From an uncultured Eubacteriales bacterium (GTDB lineage Bacteria; Bacillota; Clostridia; Oscillospirales; Oscillospiraceae): 64,000 nucleotides of DNA. Below are positions 37,934 to 45,987 of this stretch, piece after piece. Each line of letters starts with the position of its first letter. The stretch's first letter is position 1. The position numbers were made by a program, and so were the translations under genes. The stretch is from positions 62,001-126,000 of the forward strand of contig CATXTO010000002.1 in NCBI GenBank assembly GCA_958402445.1, read 5' to 3'. The notes beneath the pieces are model-generated. The model saw nothing but the letters and a program-made list of their open reading frames with translations. It searched no databases and was not told the origin of the DNA.

Positions 37934-38148
37934 GAGGCGAGCTGCGCTCGCCCGTGGAACGAACACAGGTCGCCCCTACATTCCGTCACCAGAGGATAGC
38001 ATGGAAATATGAAACCCAAACCGACGCCCAGCGTAAGCCGGTTCGGTTTGGAGAGGAGCAGAGATAAAGCGGATAAGAATCCCCACCCGAATGGGTGGGG
38101 ATTTGCGGCAGCGCAGTCCTCTGCGACGAGGCGAGCTGCGCTCGCCCG
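37934..38148. repeat. Intergenic palindromic repeat, two copies
   Basis: The 21-bp sequence GAGGCGAGCTGCGCTCGCCC plus G occurs at 37934-37954 and 38128-38148, and the inner GCGAGCTGCGCTCGC is itself palindromic. Both copies sit in the 430-bp gap between flavodoxin and kinase genes. They look like members of a dispersed palindromic family; no coding content is evident. Confidence 0.6.
38078..38103 (+). terminator. Hairpin after flavodoxin
   Basis: An 11-bp stem, AATCCCCACCC with GGGTGGGGATT, and a GAAT tetraloop, located 165 bases after the flavodoxin stop. The T tract is short (ATTT). Confidence 0.55.
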
Positions 38149-38350
38149 CGGGACGGTTGAAGACCGTTCCCCACAGTCCGTTACAGGGAAATCTCTCAAG
38201 CGGACGGTCAACGGCCACACCTTCATATTTATGGTGGTAGAAACCAATCCCGTTTTCGTGTATAATGCAGATATCCCCTCCCGTCCCGGCGATTGCACCT
38301 TCAAACGCAATAAAACCGACGGGATACTCCAGCTAAAGGAAGTGCATGAC

Positions 38351-39250
38351 ATGAGAATTTTAAGCCTCGGTTCTTTGAACATTGACCATATTTATGCTGT
38401 GCCGCACTTCATCCAAGGCGCAGAAACACTGTCGGTACAGGGCCTGACGCAATCTGTTGGCGGCAAGGGCCTAAACCAGTCCGTTGCCGCAGCTCGCGCC
38501 GGCGCACCGGTCTTCCATGCCGGAATGCTGGGCCGAGGCGGCGGGCCCCTACAGGCCTTTTTAAATCAAAATAATGTTGACACTTCCCTGATCCGGCCAT
38601 GCGAGATCCAGCAGGGACATACCGTAATCCAAGTTGACCCCAGTGGACAAAACTGCATATTGGTCTATGGCGGCTCCAACCAGCAAATCGAAAAGTCGTA
38701 TATTGACGAGGTTCTGTCCCATTTTGTCCCTGGTGACTGCGTGATGCTGCAAAATGAGATTTCCAATTTGCACTATGCGGTGGAAGCCGCCCATGCAAAA
38801 GGTCTACATATTGTGCTGAACGCCTCTCCCTTCCATGACGCACTGTTTTCGTTGGATTTTAAAAAATTGGATTGGCTGGTGGTCAATGAACTGGAGTGCG
38901 CCGCCATCGGCGCATGCAGCGACACTTGGAGGGCCTACCAGGCCTTGCGGAACCGCTTTCCCTCTCTGGGCATCCTGCTGACCTTGGGTGCCGAAGGCTC
39001 CCTCTGCTGGAAGGATGGCCAGCAGCTTCGGCAGAAGGCTTTTCCCACGCAGGCGATAGATACCACCGGGGCGGGCGACACCTTTGTCGGCTATTTTGTC
39101 GGGTGTTTGGCCCAGGGTTTTTGCCGTGCTGATTCCATGCGTTTGGCCTCCATGGCGGCGGCAATTGCGGTTTCCCGTCCCGGCGCTGCCCCCTCCATTC
39201 CTCAAATGGGGGAAGTTCGGCAGGCTTTCCAACAGACGTTCTCCAAATAA
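38351..39250 (+). CDS. PfkB family carbohydrate kinase (ribokinase-like)
   Basis: This 299-residue sugar kinase has the N-terminal PfkB pattern GSLNIDHIYAVPHF, then GGKGLNQSVAAARAGAPV (substrate-binding motif 1). PfkB motif 2 is DTTGAGDTFVGYFVG near residue 250, with the catalytic Asp and anion hole. Length and motifs fit ribokinase, but the sugar cannot be assigned with certainty. ATG 38351 follows AAGGAAG; the long upstream frame to 38009 runs through the palindromic repeats and is not coding. Confidence 0.92.
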   Translation: MRILSLGSLNIDHIYAVPHFIQGAETLSVQGLTQSVGGKGLNQSVAAARAGAPVFHAGMLGRGGGPLQAFLNQNNVDTSLIRPCEIQQGHTVIQVDPSGQNCILVYGGSNQQIEKSYIDEVLSHFVPGDCVMLQNEISNLHYAVEAAHAKGLHIVLNASPFHDALFSLDFKKLDWLVVNELECAAIGACSDTWRAYQALRNRFPSLGILLTLGAEGSLCWKDGQQLRQKAFPTQAIDTTGAGDTFVGYFVGCLAQGFCRADSMRLASMAAAIAVSRPGAAPSIPQMGEVRQAFQQTFSK

Positions 39251-39367
39251 ATGGAGTATCCCCTCCCGCTTGACTCAAGCACTGGCGGCACACTTTATCC
39301 GTAGAGGGTCGATTTCCCTTCCCCATATCTTTCTGCCCTGATACAGAAACCTACTAGAACAAGCTGA

Positions 39368-39399
39368 AACGAGCCGCTGCACGGAGGCAGCGGCTCGTT
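39368..39399. terminator. Bidirectional terminator
   Basis: A 13-bp stem, AACGAGCCGCTGC with GCAGCGGCTCGTT, and a 6-nt loop lies between the convergent kinase and DtxR-type genes. Confidence 0.8.
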
Positions 39400-39413
39400 G
39401 TTCTCGTGTTAAA

Positions 39414-39797
39414 TTACAGCTCCCCTGCGTGACCTGTCTCCTCCACATGCCTCTTAATCGCCTCAAAGCTCTCCGCGCTGACGACATGCTCCATGCGGCA
39501 AGCATCCTGTGCAGCTACATCCGGGGCAACCCCCAGCGCCACCAACCAGTGGGAAAGCAGCGTATGACGCTCGTAAATCTTTTCCGCAATCGCCAGGCCG
39601 GACGGCATTAAATGGATGAAGCCGTCGGCTCCCATTTCAATATAGCCGTTTTCCCGCAGGTTTTTCATGGCGACGCTGACGCTGGGCTTGGAAAAGGAAA
39701 GTGCATTGACAATGTCAATTGAGCGAACCGCCCCCTTTTGCTTTTGCAGCATCAGGATTGTCTCCAGATAGTTTTCCGCGGACTCCTGAATCTTCAA
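39414..39797 (-). CDS. DtxR/MntR-type metal-dependent repressor
   Basis: This 127-residue regulator has an N-terminal winged helix (SAENYLETILMLQKQKGAVR, then FSKPSVSVAMKNLRENGYIE). The metal-binding/dimerisation helices follow (ERHTLLSHWLVALGVAPDVA, then DACRMEHVVSAESFEAIKRH), with the His/Glu/Cys/Met ligands expected in this family. There is no SH3-like third domain. The start is taken as TTG 39797 (MKIQESAENY), because the ATG at 39845 lies inside the -10 box. Divergent from the feo operon, it probably represses it when Fe(II) is plentiful. Confidence 0.9.
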   Translation of the reverse strand: MKIQESAENYLETILMLQKQKGAVRSIDIVNALSFSKPSVSVAMKNLRENGYIEMGADGFIHLMPSGLAIAEKIYERHTLLSHWLVALGVAPDVAAQDACRMEHVVSAESFEAIKRHVEETGHAGEL

Positions 39798-39843
39798 GCT
39801 CTGACACCATCCTTTCTGTATGGTAAAAATTATGACTTGTAAC

Positions 39844-39873
39844 ATTATAGCACAATTCCTCTATTCTTTGCAA
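39844..39873 (-). promoter_or_regulatory. Promoter of the DtxR-type regulator
   Basis: Minus-strand TTGCAA (39873-39868), 18-bp spacer, TATAAT (39849-39844). The box overlaps an upstream in-frame ATG, which therefore cannot be the translation start. Confidence 0.7.
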
Positions 39874-39907
39874 TCCATTGCAGAAAAAATCGACGGCAGA
39901 TTCAGGG

Positions 39908-39959
39908 TTGACAAATTGGTTAGCACATGCTAACATATCTCTAGTTAGGAAATTCTAAC
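39908..39959 (+). promoter_or_regulatory. feo promoter with two DtxR-type operators
   Basis: TTGACA (39908-39913), 17-bp spacer, TAACAT (39931-39936). Two 16-bp palindromes lie on it: GTTAGCACATGCTAAC (39919-39934) across the spacer and -10 box, and GTTAGGAAATTCTAAC (39944-39959) just downstream. The shared pattern GTTAG-N6-CTAAC resembles DtxR/IdeR half-sites (TTAGG/CCTAA). Confidence 0.85.
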
Positions 39960-39994
39960 CAGAACCATTTTCTGGAACTGAAAGGCGGGATTGT

Positions 39995-40204
39995 ATGCCA
40001 TTGACGTTCGCTGCAATTGGCAAGCAAAACACAATTCGTAAGGTAGGCGGCAATCAGGAAGTGCGCCAGCACCTGAAAAACCTGGGCTTTATCGCCGGCG
40101 GGAGCGTCACCGTTCTCTCCGAGATTGGCGGAAACGTAATTGTCCGTGTCAAAGAATCTCGTGTGGCCATCAGCAAGGCCCTGGCCAGTAAAATTCTTGT
40201 CTGA
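39995..40204 (+). CDS. feoA: FeoA family protein (first copy)
   Basis: This 69-residue SH3-like FeoA is a small cytosolic partner needed for FeoB iron transport. HLKNLGFIAGGSVTVLSEIG, then NVIVRVKESRVAISKALASK matches the family, including the typical LGF-x-G-x-V turn and the RVAI-x3-A ending. It is the first gene behind the feo promoter and is followed at 34 bases by a second feoA. Confidence 0.93.
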   Translation: MPLTFAAIGKQNTIRKVGGNQEVRQHLKNLGFIAGGSVTVLSEIGGNVIVRVKESRVAISKALASKILV

Positions 40205-40238
40205 CAGAGCAATATGAAAAGTTTGAAAGGAGATTGCA

Positions 40239-40460
40239 ATGATCACTCTGCGAGAAGCCAAATGTGGACAGCGGGTCTGTGTTGTCAAGGTAAACGGGGA
40301 AGGGGCTGTCAAACGCCGCATTATGGACATGGGTATCACAAAGAACACGGAAATCACCGTGCGGAAGGTCGCCCCCCTGGGAGACCCGATCGAAGTGACC
40401 GTTCGGGGATATGAGTTGTCCCTGCGAAAAGCGGATGCGGAAAAGATTTTAGTAGAGTAG
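40239..40460 (+). CDS. feoA: FeoA family protein (second copy)
   Basis: This 73-residue FeoA is distinct from the first. MITLREAKCGQRVCVVKVNG, then KRRIMDMGITKNTEITVRKV and DPIEVTVRGYELSLRKADAE shows the standard FeoA core. AAAGGAG precedes the ATG. Tandem feoA genes before feoB are common in Clostridia. A third operator-like palindrome lies between this gene and feoB. Confidence 0.94.
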   Translation: MITLREAKCGQRVCVVKVNGEGAVKRRIMDMGITKNTEITVRKVAPLGDPIEVTVRGYELSLRKADAEKILVE

Positions 40461-40489
40461 GCTAAAAAGCGATTATTTTTTCGCCAATA

Positions 40490-40505
40490 GTTAGAAATAA
40501 CTAAC
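40490..40505 (+). promoter_or_regulatory. Third DtxR-type operator-like palindrome
   Basis: GTTAGAAATAACTAAC has the same GTTAG-N6-CTAAC pattern as the two sites at the feo promoter. It lies 32 bases before feoB. No strong separate promoter was seen. Confidence 0.7.
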
Positions 40506-40536
40506 TTTTCGCTAAAACGAGAAAGGAGATACCGCC

Positions 40537-42951
40537 ATGTCCATACGCATTGCCCTTGCGGGCAATCCCAACAGCGGAAAAACCACCCTATTTAACGCCT
40601 TAACCGGCTCCAACCAATTTGTAGGAAACTGGCCTGGCGTCACCGTGGAGAAAAAAGAGGGAAAATTACGAAAGCATCCAGATGTGGTAATCACGGATCT
40701 GCCCGGCATCTATTCCCTCTCCCCCTACACCTTAGAGGAAGTGGTTGCGCGAAATTATCTCATACAGCAGCGGCCCGACGCAATCTTAAACATTGTCGAC
40801 GGCACAAACCTGGAGCGCAACCTATACTTGACCACCCAACTGCTGGAACTGGGAATCCCTGTGGTGGTGGCGCTCAATATGATGGATCTAGTTCAAAAGA
40901 GCGGGGATAAAATCAATCTTTCAGAACTATCCCGGGAGTTGGGCTGCCCAGTTGTGGCGATTTCCGCATTAAAAGGCACTGGAATTGCCCCCGCGGCGGA
41001 TCTCGCTATCCAGGCGGCGCGGGGAGAAAAGCCCGTGCCGCAGCACCGTTTTGAGGGCCCTGTGGAGCACGTTCTGGCCCATATTGAGGAAGCAGCGGTG
41101 CATGGGCTGCCAGAAAACCAGCAGCGATGGTACGCGATCAAAATTTTTGAGCGCGACCAGAAGGTATTGGAGCAGCTCCAGCTTGCCCCTAACGCCCTGT
41201 CTCATATTGAATCGGATATTCAAGCCGCCGAACAAGAGCTGGAAGATGATGCCGAGAGCATCATCACCAACGCCAGGTATGTATTCATTGCCGAGATTCT
41301 CAAGGGCTGCTACCGGAAGAAAAATGCCAGCAAGCTCTCTGCATCAGATAAAATTGACCGGGTCGTCACAAATCGGATCCTGGCCCTTCCCATTTTTGCT
41401 GCAGTTATGTTCCTGGTGTATTTTGTATCCGTAAGTACGGTTGGAACCTGGGCCACGGATTGGGCCAATGACGGCGTATTTGGCGAAGGCTGGCATCTAT
41501 TCGGCATCGGCTCTGCCGCCTACGAGGAAGCATCCGAGGCCTACGCCGCTCCCGCAGCAATGATCGAAGCCTTTGAAGCCGCTGCGTCGGACGCCAAGCT
41601 GGACCCTGCGCAAGCGCAGGATTTGACCGCTACCGCATACCTTTATGACGATTACGGCAACATCGAGGAACCGCTCCCCGTGGATTACGCTGCATATCTG
41701 GATGCTACCGCTCAGGAAGAGCCGGAACCTGCCTCCTATGGAGTTTGGGTCCCCAGTATTCCCATCCTAGTCGAGAGCGGGCTGAAAGCGATTCACTGCG
41801 CCCCTTGGCTGCAAGGCCTGATCTTAAACGGCATCATTGCCGGCGTGGGTGCTGTGCTGGGCTTTGTGCCGCAGATGCTGGTGCTGTTCCTGTTTCTAGC
41901 CTTCCTGGAAAGCTGCGGCTACATGGCCAGAATCGCCTTTGTTTTAGATCGGATCTTCCGTAAATTCGGCTTGTCCGGCAAATCCTTCATCCCCATGCTC
42001 ATCGGCACTGGCTGCGGGGTCCCAGGCATTATGGCCTCCCGAACCATTGAAAACGACCGAGACCGAAAAATGACTATTATTACCACTACCTTTATTCCCT
42101 GTGGCGCAAAGCTGCCGATCATTGCATTGATCGCCGGCGCCCTGTTTGGGCGCGCCTGGTGGGTGGCGCCCAGCGCCTATTTCATTGGAATCGCCGCCAT
42201 TGTCGTCTCGGGCATTCTGCTGAAAAAGACCAAGTTTTTTGCCGGCGACCCAGCTCCCTTTGTGATGGAGCTGCCGGCATACCATTGGCCCACTGTGGGC
42301 AACGTGCTTCGAAGCATGTGGGAACGGGCCTGGTCCTTTATCAAAAAAGCGGGCACCATCATCCTTCTCTCCGCAATCGCGCTTTGGTTCCTGCAGGGCT
42401 TTGGCGTGGAAAACGGCAAGTTCGGCATGGTGGAGGATTTAAACAACTCTGTTTTGGCAACCATCGGCAACGTCCTGGCACCCCTGTTTGCGCCGCTGGG
42501 CTGGGGTCACTGGCAGGGTGCCGTAGCCACCGTCACGGGCCTGATTGCAAAGGAAAACGTTGTCTCCACCTTTGGCGTTCTGTTTGGCGGATTCCAAGAG
42601 GTGGCGGAAAACGGCTGGCAGATTTGGGCTAACATGCGGCAGGTCTTCACGCCTCTGTCCGCCTATTCCTTCTTAATTTTCAACCTGCTTTGCGCTCCCT
42701 GCTTTGCCGCTATGGGCGCGATCAAACGGGAAATGAACAGCGCGAAATGGACCTGGTTTGCCATTGGTTATCAGTGTGTGTTTGCATATGTCATCGCGCT
42801 GATTGTCTATCAACTGGGAAGTATGTTCGCCGGCGCCGCCAACTGGTTCGGCGTGGCCGTAGCGGTCGTGCTGTTGGGAACGCTTTTGTATCTGCTGCTC
42901 CGTCGCCCAGCCAAAAAAGCGGAGCCGCTGCGGGTCAAGGTTGCAAAGTAA
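40537..42951 (+). CDS. feoB: Ferrous iron transporter FeoB
   Basis: This 804-residue Fe(II) importer starts with a G domain: GNPNSGKTT (9-17), the G3 motif DLPGIYSL and the G4 motif LNMMDL. A helical regulatory domain and a membrane part with two gate domains follow (VPQMLVLFLFLAFLESCGYM; GCGVPGIMASRTIENDRDRK). Between the first membrane helix and the gate domain (about residues 325-400) lies an Ala/Glu/Asp-rich insert (AAYEEASEAYAAPAAMIEAF and on), making the protein longer than typical FeoB. GAAAGGAG precedes the ATG. Confidence 0.97.
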   Translation: MSIRIALAGNPNSGKTTLFNALTGSNQFVGNWPGVTVEKKEGKLRKHPDVVITDLPGIYSLSPYTLEEVVARNYLIQQRPDAILNIVDGTNLERNLYLTTQLLELGIPVVVALNMMDLVQKSGDKINLSELSRELGCPVVAISALKGTGIAPAADLAIQAARGEKPVPQHRFEGPVEHVLAHIEEAAVHGLPENQQRWYAIKIFERDQKVLEQLQLAPNALSHIESDIQAAEQELEDDAESIITNARYVFIAEILKGCYRKKNASKLSASDKIDRVVTNRILALPIFAAVMFLVYFVSVSTVGTWATDWANDGVFGEGWHLFGIGSAAYEEASEAYAAPAAMIEAFEAAASDAKLDPAQAQDLTATAYLYDDYGNIEEPLPVDYAAYLDATAQEEPEPASYGVWVPSIPILVESGLKAIHCAPWLQGLILNGIIAGVGAVLGFVPQMLVLFLFLAFLESCGYMARIAFVLDRIFRKFGLSGKSFIPMLIGTGCGVPGIMASRTIENDRDRKMTIITTTFIPCGAKLPIIALIAGALFGRAWWVAPSAYFIGIAAIVVSGILLKKTKFFAGDPAPFVMELPAYHWPTVGNVLRSMWERAWSFIKKAGTIILLSAIALWFLQGFGVENGKFGMVEDLNNSVLATIGNVLAPLFAPLGWGHWQGAVATVTGLIAKENVVSTFGVLFGGFQEVAENGWQIWANMRQVFTPLSAYSFLIFNLLCAPCFAAMGAIKREMNSAKWTWFAIGYQCVFAYVIALIVYQLGSMFAGAANWFGVAVAVVLLGTLLYLLLRRPAKKAEPLRVKVAK

Positions 42952-42966
42952 TCAGGAGGTGTTATT

Positions 42967-43152
42967 ATGCTTTTATTTTTACAGGAAAATGGCGGTTCCA
43001 TCGTCATCGGCGTCCTGCTCCTTTCCGTCATCGCCTGCGTCGTTTGGCGGCTGATGCGGAATCGAAAGCAAGGAAAGACCAGCTGCGGCTGCGATTGCAG
43101 CAGCTGCCCGTCCTGCGGCTTATGCCACGACAGCAATAAATCATCCAAATAG
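42967..43152 (+). CDS. FeoB-associated Cys-rich membrane protein
   Basis: This 61-residue protein has one N-terminal membrane helix (IVIGVLLLSVIACVVW). A short cytosolic tail carries six cysteines in the pattern CGCDCSSCPSCGLC. Such small proteins regularly follow feoB in Firmicutes and are thought to assist FeoB in place of FeoC. It is 15 bases after feoB with AGGAGG upstream. The exact role is unproven. Confidence 0.9.
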   Translation: MLLFLQENGGSIVIGVLLLSVIACVVWRLMRNRKQGKTSCGCDCSSCPSCGLCHDSNKSSK

Positions 43153-43156
43153 GAAA

Positions 43157-43188
43157 CAGGCCCGGCGGAATAGTTTCCGCCGGGCCTG
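43157..43188 (+). terminator. Terminator of the feo operon
   Basis: A perfect 14-bp stem, CAGGCCCGGCGGAA with its complement at 43175-43188, and a TAGT loop right after the last feo gene. Confidence 0.8.
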
Positions 43189-43266
43189 CACGATACGACC
43201 ACTAAAAAATGCGTCGCCAATTATGAAGCCGCCCCAAATCTAGCTTGCCGGACCTGCTTTCCCAGC

Positions 43267-45111
43267 CTATGATCTGGAGGTCCGGGTTGCGTTGAGAATA
43301 GCCAACACCGCAACACCCACGTCCGCAAAAACGGCCATCCACATGGTCGCCAGCCCAAGCACACTGAGCAGCAGCACAGCAAACTTCACCGCCAGGGCAA
43401 AGACAATATTTTGGCGCGCGATCCGCAGGGTCTTGCGGGCAATTCGGATGGCGCGGGGCAGGCAGCGCAGATCATCCTTTAATAGAACCAAGTCTGCGGC
43501 CTCTACCGCCGCATCCGAGCCTATGCCACCCATGGCCACGCCTACGCTGGCCAAAGCCAATACCGGAGCGTCGTTTACGCCGTCTCCCACGAATAAAACT
43601 CCACCGCTGGTCTCCTGCAGCTGCCGAACCCGTTCCACCTTATCCTGAGGAAGCAGTCCGGAAAACCAACGGGTCAGCCCCAGTTCGCCGGCAACCGTGG
43701 CCGCGGCTGCCTCCCGGTCCCCCGTGAGCATGACGGTCTCCTGAACGCCCAGAGGCCGCAGCTCCTCCAGGGTCTCCCGGGCTCCGGGCTTAACCGTATC
43801 CCCCAGATAGATACAGCCGGCATACTGGCCGTCAACCGCAGCAAAAATGAGCGTACCGTTTTTCCCTTCGGCGGGATGCTTCAGCCCCTGCTCCTCCATA
43901 AATGCGGCATTTCCCGCCATGACAGAATGACCGTCCACCACCGCGACAATTCCTCTTCCTGGAACTTCCTGCAAGTCCTCCACTTTACACTTGAGTTCTC
44001 CTGCCGCGGCCACGATAGCCCGCGCCACCGGATGATGAGAGCTGGATTCAGCGCCTGCAACCAAGTGAAGCAGCGTTTGCTTCTCCATTTGCACCGCTTC
44101 TACTCCCACCACAGAGAACGAACCGGTGGTCAGGGTACCAGTTTTATCGAAAACCGCGGTATCCGCCTTTGCCAGGTTTTCCAAGGCGATCCCACCTTTT
44201 GCTATCATACCGGCACGGGATACGGCGCCCATCCCGCCAAAAAAGCTCAACGGCACCGATATCACTAGAGCGCAGGGGCAGGAAACCACCAAAAAGTTCA
44301 GAGCCCGAGTGATCCACTTGACAAACTGCATTCCGTCAAACAACGGCGGAACCAGGGCAAGAAGGACGGCGCCAAGGACCACACACGGGGTATACCGTCT
44401 GGCAAAGCGGGTGATAAGGCTCTCTGTTGCAGACTTCCCCTCGCTGGCGGACTCCATGAGCTCCAAGATTCTGGCAACCGTAGAGGACGCGTATTCGCTC
44501 TCAGCCCGGATGGTCAAAACACCGGAAATATTGATGCAGCCGGAGAGAATCCGGTCCCCGGGACCAACGTCCGAAGGGACGGATTCCCCAGTAATTTTCG
44601 CCGTGTCCACAGACGAAGCGCCTTCAATGATAACGCCGTCCACTGGAATCCGCTGTCCGGGTAGAACCCGCAACAGGTCCCCCACAGCAACTTCCTCCGG
44701 GTCGCATTCCACGACCGCACCGTCCCGTAGGACGTTTGCAACATCCGGACGCAGATCCATCAGTGACGCAACTGAGCGGCGGGAGCGTTCCACCGCAATG
44801 CTCTGGAACAGCTCCCCCACCTGGAAAAACAGCATGACCGCCGCGCCCTCATCAAAATCTCCCAGGGCGAAGGCGCCTATGGTGGCAATGGTCATAAGAA
44901 AAAACTCATCGAAAATTTGTCCGTGACCGATGTTTCGGATTGCCTTCGCCGCCACCTCCAAGCCGCAAAACAGCCAGGCCAAAAGCAGCAGCCCCACCGC
45001 AATCCATTGAGCCGTCGGGGTTGAGACGGTTCGCTCCAAAATCATGCCGGCTGCAAAAAGCACCACACCGGCCACAATCCGACTCAGTAAACTTTTCTGT
45101 TTTTTTGTCAT
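43267..45111 (-). CDS. P1B-type heavy-metal ATPase (Zn/Cd/Co/Pb type)
   Basis: This 614-residue ATP-driven metal exporter has the metal-site CPC at 278-280 (VSCPCALVISVP). The phosphorylation site is Asp322 in DKTGTLTTG, with SHHPVARAI (HP motif), MLTGDREAAA and VGDGVNDAPVLALASVG further on. CPC with these helices fits the Zn/Cd/Pb subgroup (ZntA/CadA), but specificity is inference. The protein has no N-terminal HMA domain; a separate HMA gene lies four bases upstream. Confidence 0.95.
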   Translation of the reverse strand: MTKKQKSLLSRIVAGVVLFAAGMILERTVSTPTAQWIAVGLLLLAWLFCGLEVAAKAIRNIGHGQIFDEFFLMTIATIGAFALGDFDEGAAVMLFFQVGELFQSIAVERSRRSVASLMDLRPDVANVLRDGAVVECDPEEVAVGDLLRVLPGQRIPVDGVIIEGASSVDTAKITGESVPSDVGPGDRILSGCINISGVLTIRAESEYASSTVARILELMESASEGKSATESLITRFARRYTPCVVLGAVLLALVPPLFDGMQFVKWITRALNFLVVSCPCALVISVPLSFFGGMGAVSRAGMIAKGGIALENLAKADTAVFDKTGTLTTGSFSVVGVEAVQMEKQTLLHLVAGAESSSHHPVARAIVAAAGELKCKVEDLQEVPGRGIVAVVDGHSVMAGNAAFMEEQGLKHPAEGKNGTLIFAAVDGQYAGCIYLGDTVKPGARETLEELRPLGVQETVMLTGDREAAAATVAGELGLTRWFSGLLPQDKVERVRQLQETSGGVLFVGDGVNDAPVLALASVGVAMGGIGSDAAVEAADLVLLKDDLRCLPRAIRIARKTLRIARQNIVFALAVKFAVLLLSVLGLATMWMAVFADVGVAVLAILNATRTSRS

Positions 45112-45115
45112 GGGG

Positions 45116-45340
45116 CTACTTCACCACAATTCTGCAAGCCGGTTCAATCCGGCTGATTTCCCGTTGTACCTTTTCCAGCAGCGACGGCAAATCCGTGCCG
45201 TCCGGCAGAACGAGCGATAACCGGGAAGTCATGAAGCTTATCGTAGCCTTCTCCACCTCCGGGAGCTTGTTGATCGCCGCTTCCATCTTCGCGGCGCAAT
45301 TGGCGCAGTCCAGCTCTTCCAACGCATAGGATTTTCTCAT
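45116..45340 (-). CDS. Free-standing HMA-domain metal-binding protein
   Basis: This 74-residue protein consists of one ferredoxin-like HMA domain. The metal-binding CxxC is Cys12-x-x-Cys15 in LEELDCANCAAKMEAAINKL. KATISFMTSRLSLVLPDG covers the second and third strands. In many P1B-ATPases this domain is fused to the pump; here it is split off. It lies between the ArsR regulator and the ATPase in one operon and probably delivers or senses the exported metal. Confidence 0.93.
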   Translation of the reverse strand: MRKSYALEELDCANCAAKMEAAINKLPEVEKATISFMTSRLSLVLPDGTDLPSLLEKVQREISRIEPACRIVVK

Positions 45341-45342
45341 GT

Positions 45343-45630
45343 TTATTCCTCCTCTAAATGTTCTTTCGCCATGCCCAAAATGACTTTCACATGGTCGTCC
45401 GCCAGGCTATAGCCCACCAGCTTGCCCTGCCTGCGGCTCTTCACCAACTTGGCTTGCTTCAGCAGCCGCAGCTGATGGGAGATGGCTGACTGACTAGCGC
45501 CCACCCGATCCGCCAACTCCTGCACGTACAGCTCTCCGTCAAACAGACTGCACAAAATTTTGATGCGGGTGGAATCTCCGAAAACCTTAAATAGCTCCGC
45601 CATATCAATTAGCTGATCTTCATTTTCCAA
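45343..45630 (-). CDS. ArsR/SmtB family metal-sensing repressor
   Basis: This 95-residue winged-helix protein shows FKVFGDSTRIKILCSLFDGE, then LYVQELADRVGASQSAISHQ and LRLLKQAKLVKSRRQGKLVG. C-terminal DDHVKVILGMAKEHLEE has the acidic/His pattern of the alpha-5 zinc site of SmtB/CzrA sensors. TTG 45630 is chosen because GAGG lies eight bases upstream; GTG 45639 is the alternative. It probably represses the operon through the palindrome at 45648-45665. Confidence 0.92.
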   Translation of the reverse strand: MENEDQLIDMAELFKVFGDSTRIKILCSLFDGELYVQELADRVGASQSAISHQLRLLKQAKLVKSRRQGKLVGYSLADDHVKVILGMAKEHLEEE

Positions 45631-45647
45631 TCCTCTCACCTCACATT

Positions 45648-45709
45648 ATCATATTTACATATGATTAAGTCTTCATGTATAGTATATGCAGAACGCCTCT
45701 TTTTGTCAA
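45648..45709 (-). promoter_or_regulatory. Metal-efflux operon promoter and ArsR operator
   Basis: On the minus strand TTGACA (45709-45704), 17-bp spacer and TATACT (45686-45681). Downstream, at 45665-45648, is a perfect palindrome, ATCATATGTAAATATGAT, with 7-bp arms, directly before the arsR ribosome site. Confidence 0.85.
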
Positions 45710-45734
45710 GCCTGGAATTACAAAATTTTCGACA

Positions 45735-45784
45735 TCTGTGAAAATAAACCCCTGGCCATACCCGCAATTCGGGTATGGCCAGGG
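45735..45784 (-). terminator. Terminator of the polymerase operon
   Basis: A perfect 15-bp stem (45750-45764 with 45770-45784, 5-nt loop) is followed on the minus strand by GTTTATTTTC. Confidence 0.85.
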
Positions 45785-45987
45785 ATACCGGAGTGCCGGC
45801 GACAATAACAGCCGCGCTTCTTCCAGTTAGATGGAGCGGACATCGTGCCAGTTGTGCTCATGCAGGGCCGGCGGCGCCGCAGGACCTGTTCCAGCCATGC
45901 GATAAAATTATCTGCCTGCAAGGTCCAGAAGTGCGTGTCCATGGGAAAGCAAACGCTCTTTCCTGCCCGCGCCATTCCGGCGGTTTT

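Noticed and set aside
38009..38350. N-terminal extension of the PfkB kinase frame
   Set aside because: The extra codons run through the palindromic repeats and a hairpin, and a ribosome site with ATG 38351 starts a normal-length kinase.
45718..45975. Minus-strand frame of 85 codons after the Y-family polymerase
   Set aside because: Its last third runs through the 15-bp stem of the operon terminator, and it has no family resemblance or clear ribosome site.
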